Below, piece by piece: positions 13,203 to 14,173 of a DNA stretch of 14,173 bases. The number at the start of each line of letters is the position of its first letter. Position 1 is the stretch's first letter. The notes under the pieces are model-generated. The model saw nothing but the letters and a program-made list of their open reading frames with translations, searched no databases and was not told where the DNA came from. Origin of the DNA: Phycisphaerae bacterium SM23_33 (GTDB taxonomy: Bacteria; Planctomycetota; Phycisphaerae; SM23-33). The translations under genes were made by a program, and so were the position numbers. The stretch lies in the NCBI GenBank assembly GCA_001303665.1, contig LJUF01000038.1, positions 1 through 14,173 on the forward strand, given 5' to 3'.

Positions 13203-13733
13203 ATGGCGCGAATCAGAATGGCCGCACTTCCAGCAGCGGCTGCCTGGCTGTTATTGATGGCCGGGTGTAGCGGACGTCCGTCTTCTGCCGGGAGTAAAGG
13301 CGTCGAGGTAAAGACCGAGGTGCTGTCGGACGTCTCCGCCGGCATGAAAGTGGTTGAGGTGAACCTTTCTTCGGCGGAGGGATACCGCGTGACCGTCGAA
13401 GATGCACAAGGCGGAGACCGTGACTCCGCTCAGATTTCACGTTCAGCCTCAATCTCGGCGGCGAAGGCCGGTGCCACTCCGGTCGTTGGGCGAGTGCTCA
13501 TCGTGGCAGACCTGGTGACGCTGGAGGAGTCGGACCACGATGTGCTGAGCTGGCTGGTCCAGATATCCGGAGGCGGAGTAACAGTCGGAGGCCCCTCGCA
13601 GGTTCCTGTCCCAAAAGGATCGAAGCTCACCGACCTGGTTGAGATTCTGGCAACCGACGGCGTGATGGCCCGAGGGCAATCCCAGGACCTGGTTCGCGTC
13701 AAAGACCGCGTGTTCCTCATGACCGTCGAATAA
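13203..13733 (+). CDS. Predicted lipoprotein of unknown family
   Basis: This 176-residue protein starts at ATG 13203 behind AGGGAGA, about 7 bases upstream. The N-terminus MARIRMAALPAAAAWLLLMAGC is a lipoprotein signal with a lipobox ending at Cys22, so the mature protein should be lipid-anchored in a membrane facing the periplasm. The mature part begins Ser/Gly-rich. It then shows VKTEVLSDVSAGMKVVEVNL (36-55), a Gly/Ser-rich disordered middle, and a C-terminal beta-rich region ending DLVRVKDRVFLMTVE. No known domain was recognised. Codon usage is a little less GC-biased than in the glycosidase genes. It stands alone between the transposase remnant and a convergent gene, and a hairpin follows directly after its stop. 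Confidence 0.68.
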   Translation: MARIRMAALPAAAAWLLLMAGCSGRPSSAGSKGVEVKTEVLSDVSAGMKVVEVNLSSAEGYRVTVEDAQGGDRDSAQISRSASISAAKAGATPVVGRVLIVADLVTLEESDHDVLSWLVQISGGGVTVGGPSQVPVPKGSKLTDLVEILATDGVMARGQSQDLVRVKDRVFLMTVE

Positions 13734-13734
13734 C

Positions 13735-13757
13735 CTGCCGGGCCAAGCGGCCGGCAG
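13735..13757 (+). terminator. Hairpin right after the lipoprotein gene
   Basis: CTGCCGG (13735-13741) plus CC (13743-13744) pairs with GGCCGGCAG (13749-13757), with one bulged G and an AAGC loop. It begins one base after the TAA stop. CAATGTTT follows rather than a clean T-run, so it is a likely but imperfect terminator. Confidence 0.5.
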
Positions 13758-13804
13758 CAATGTTTGAGCATGAATCACGTTCGGTGCACGCGCCCCGGCG
13801 GGGG

Positions 13805-14170
13805 CTACTTCTTGTAGGCCAGGGCGTAGTCGAACCGGGCCTCCTGGCCTTCGATGGACCTTCCCGTTCGCTCGCGGAGGTTCTCCAGGGCCCGGCTGAG
13901 CCTGCGGTTGGCGTTATCAATGCTGACGCACTGGCGGGCGTGCGGCTCGTGCTGGAAGCAGCGGCCGTACGGCTCCTCGTAGGTGACCACCATGCCTTCG
14001 AAGACCCAGATGTACACGGCGAAAAGGGTCTTGGCGATGAAGGCCTCGCTGAGCTCCTCGTGGGTCATCAGCTCGATGGAGAGCTTGCGGAGGTTGTGGG
14101 TCTGGGCGTAGTCAATGCAGTCGGTGCGGTTGTTCGGCCGCCCGGTCAGGATGTAGCTGAGCGTTCTCAT
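13805..14170 (-). CDS. Unrecognised protein, possibly continuing past the window edge
   Basis: A 121-residue reading from ATG 14170 to the TAG at 13805. Only three bases precede this ATG in the window, so no ribosome binding site can be seen and the true start may lie outside. I do not recognise the family. The sequence is soluble-looking, with no signal peptide or membrane helix. It has an N-terminal MRTLSYILTGRPNNRTDCID, an aromatic middle stretch FAVYIWVFEGMVVTYEEPYG, four cysteines in total and a basic helical C-terminus ending in two lysines. Amino-acid composition and codon use look like a real gene rather than a shadow frame: GC-rich third positions, balanced hydrophobic pattern. It is convergent with the lipoprotein gene. 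Function unknown. Confidence 0.6.
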   Translation of the reverse strand: MRTLSYILTGRPNNRTDCIDYAQTHNLRKLSIELMTHEELSEAFIAKTLFAVYIWVFEGMVVTYEEPYGRCFQHEPHARQCVSIDNANRRLSRALENLRERTGRSIEGQEARFDYALAYKK

Positions 14171-14173
14171 GTT

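Noticed and set aside
13792..13805. GCCCC-GGCG-GGGGC hairpin at the end of the right-edge gene
   Set aside because: Only five GC pairs, no T-run on the minus strand and overlap with the stop codon; too easily formed by chance here.
1..14173. CRISPR array, prophage genes or a toxin-antitoxin or defence system
   Set aside because: No regularly spaced repeats, no phage structural or integrase genes, and no paired small toxin/antitoxin genes were seen on either strand.

Overview
The window is GC-rich bacterial chromosome, densely coded on both strands. It most likely comes from a planctomycete (Planctomycetota, perhaps a Phycisphaerae-type lineage). The pointers are a microcompartment gene set like the one described in Planctomycetes and Verrucomicrobia (PVM-type BMC), a PEP-CTERM sorted protein, an exported DUF4139 protein and a remnant of a REP-associated transposase. 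No rRNA or phylogenetic marker is present, so this placement is an inference.

Region 1 (1-2970, + strand) is the 3' end of a BMC operon. It holds an RpiB-fold protein cut by the window edge, a BMC-P (EutN/CcmL) pentamer shell protein, a class II aldolase of the L-fuculose/L-rhamnulose-1-phosphate type, and a second, class I-like TIM-barrel aldolase homologue. The genes overlap or lie within a few bases of each other. Both aldolases end in a Pro/Ala-rich linker followed by a short amphipathic helix, the layout of BMC encapsulation peptides. The RpiB-like protein lacks the catalytic Cys and His of ribose-5-phosphate isomerase B. In the known PVM system, sugar phosphates are cleaved to DHAP and lactaldehyde inside the shell.

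Region 2 (3124-4956, + strand) is an exported DUF4140/DUF4139 protein with a coiled coil.

Region 3 (5054-6230, - strand) holds a GH130 glycoside phosphorylase preceded by a tRNA-Leu(GAG) gene with a clear promoter. Divergent from it (6332-8287, + strand) is a large protein with an ST7-like TPR C-terminus.

Region 4 (11396 down to 8367, - strand) is a tight three-gene operon: a PIG-L deacetylase, a GT4 glycosyltransferase (ATGA overlap) and a GH100/GH63-like (alpha/alpha)6 glycosidase (one-base gap). With GH130 nearby, this stretch looks devoted to making or turning over a small glycoside or oligosaccharide; the substrate cannot be read from the sequence.

Region 5 (11397-14173) is looser. It has a gene-poor, locally AT-richer stretch with a possible decayed small gene, a strong promoter and long leader for a Trp/Tyr-rich PEP-CTERM protein, two GC hairpins next to a truncated REP-associated tyrosine transposase, a palindrome, a lipoprotein of unknown family, and an unrecognised protein running to the right edge.
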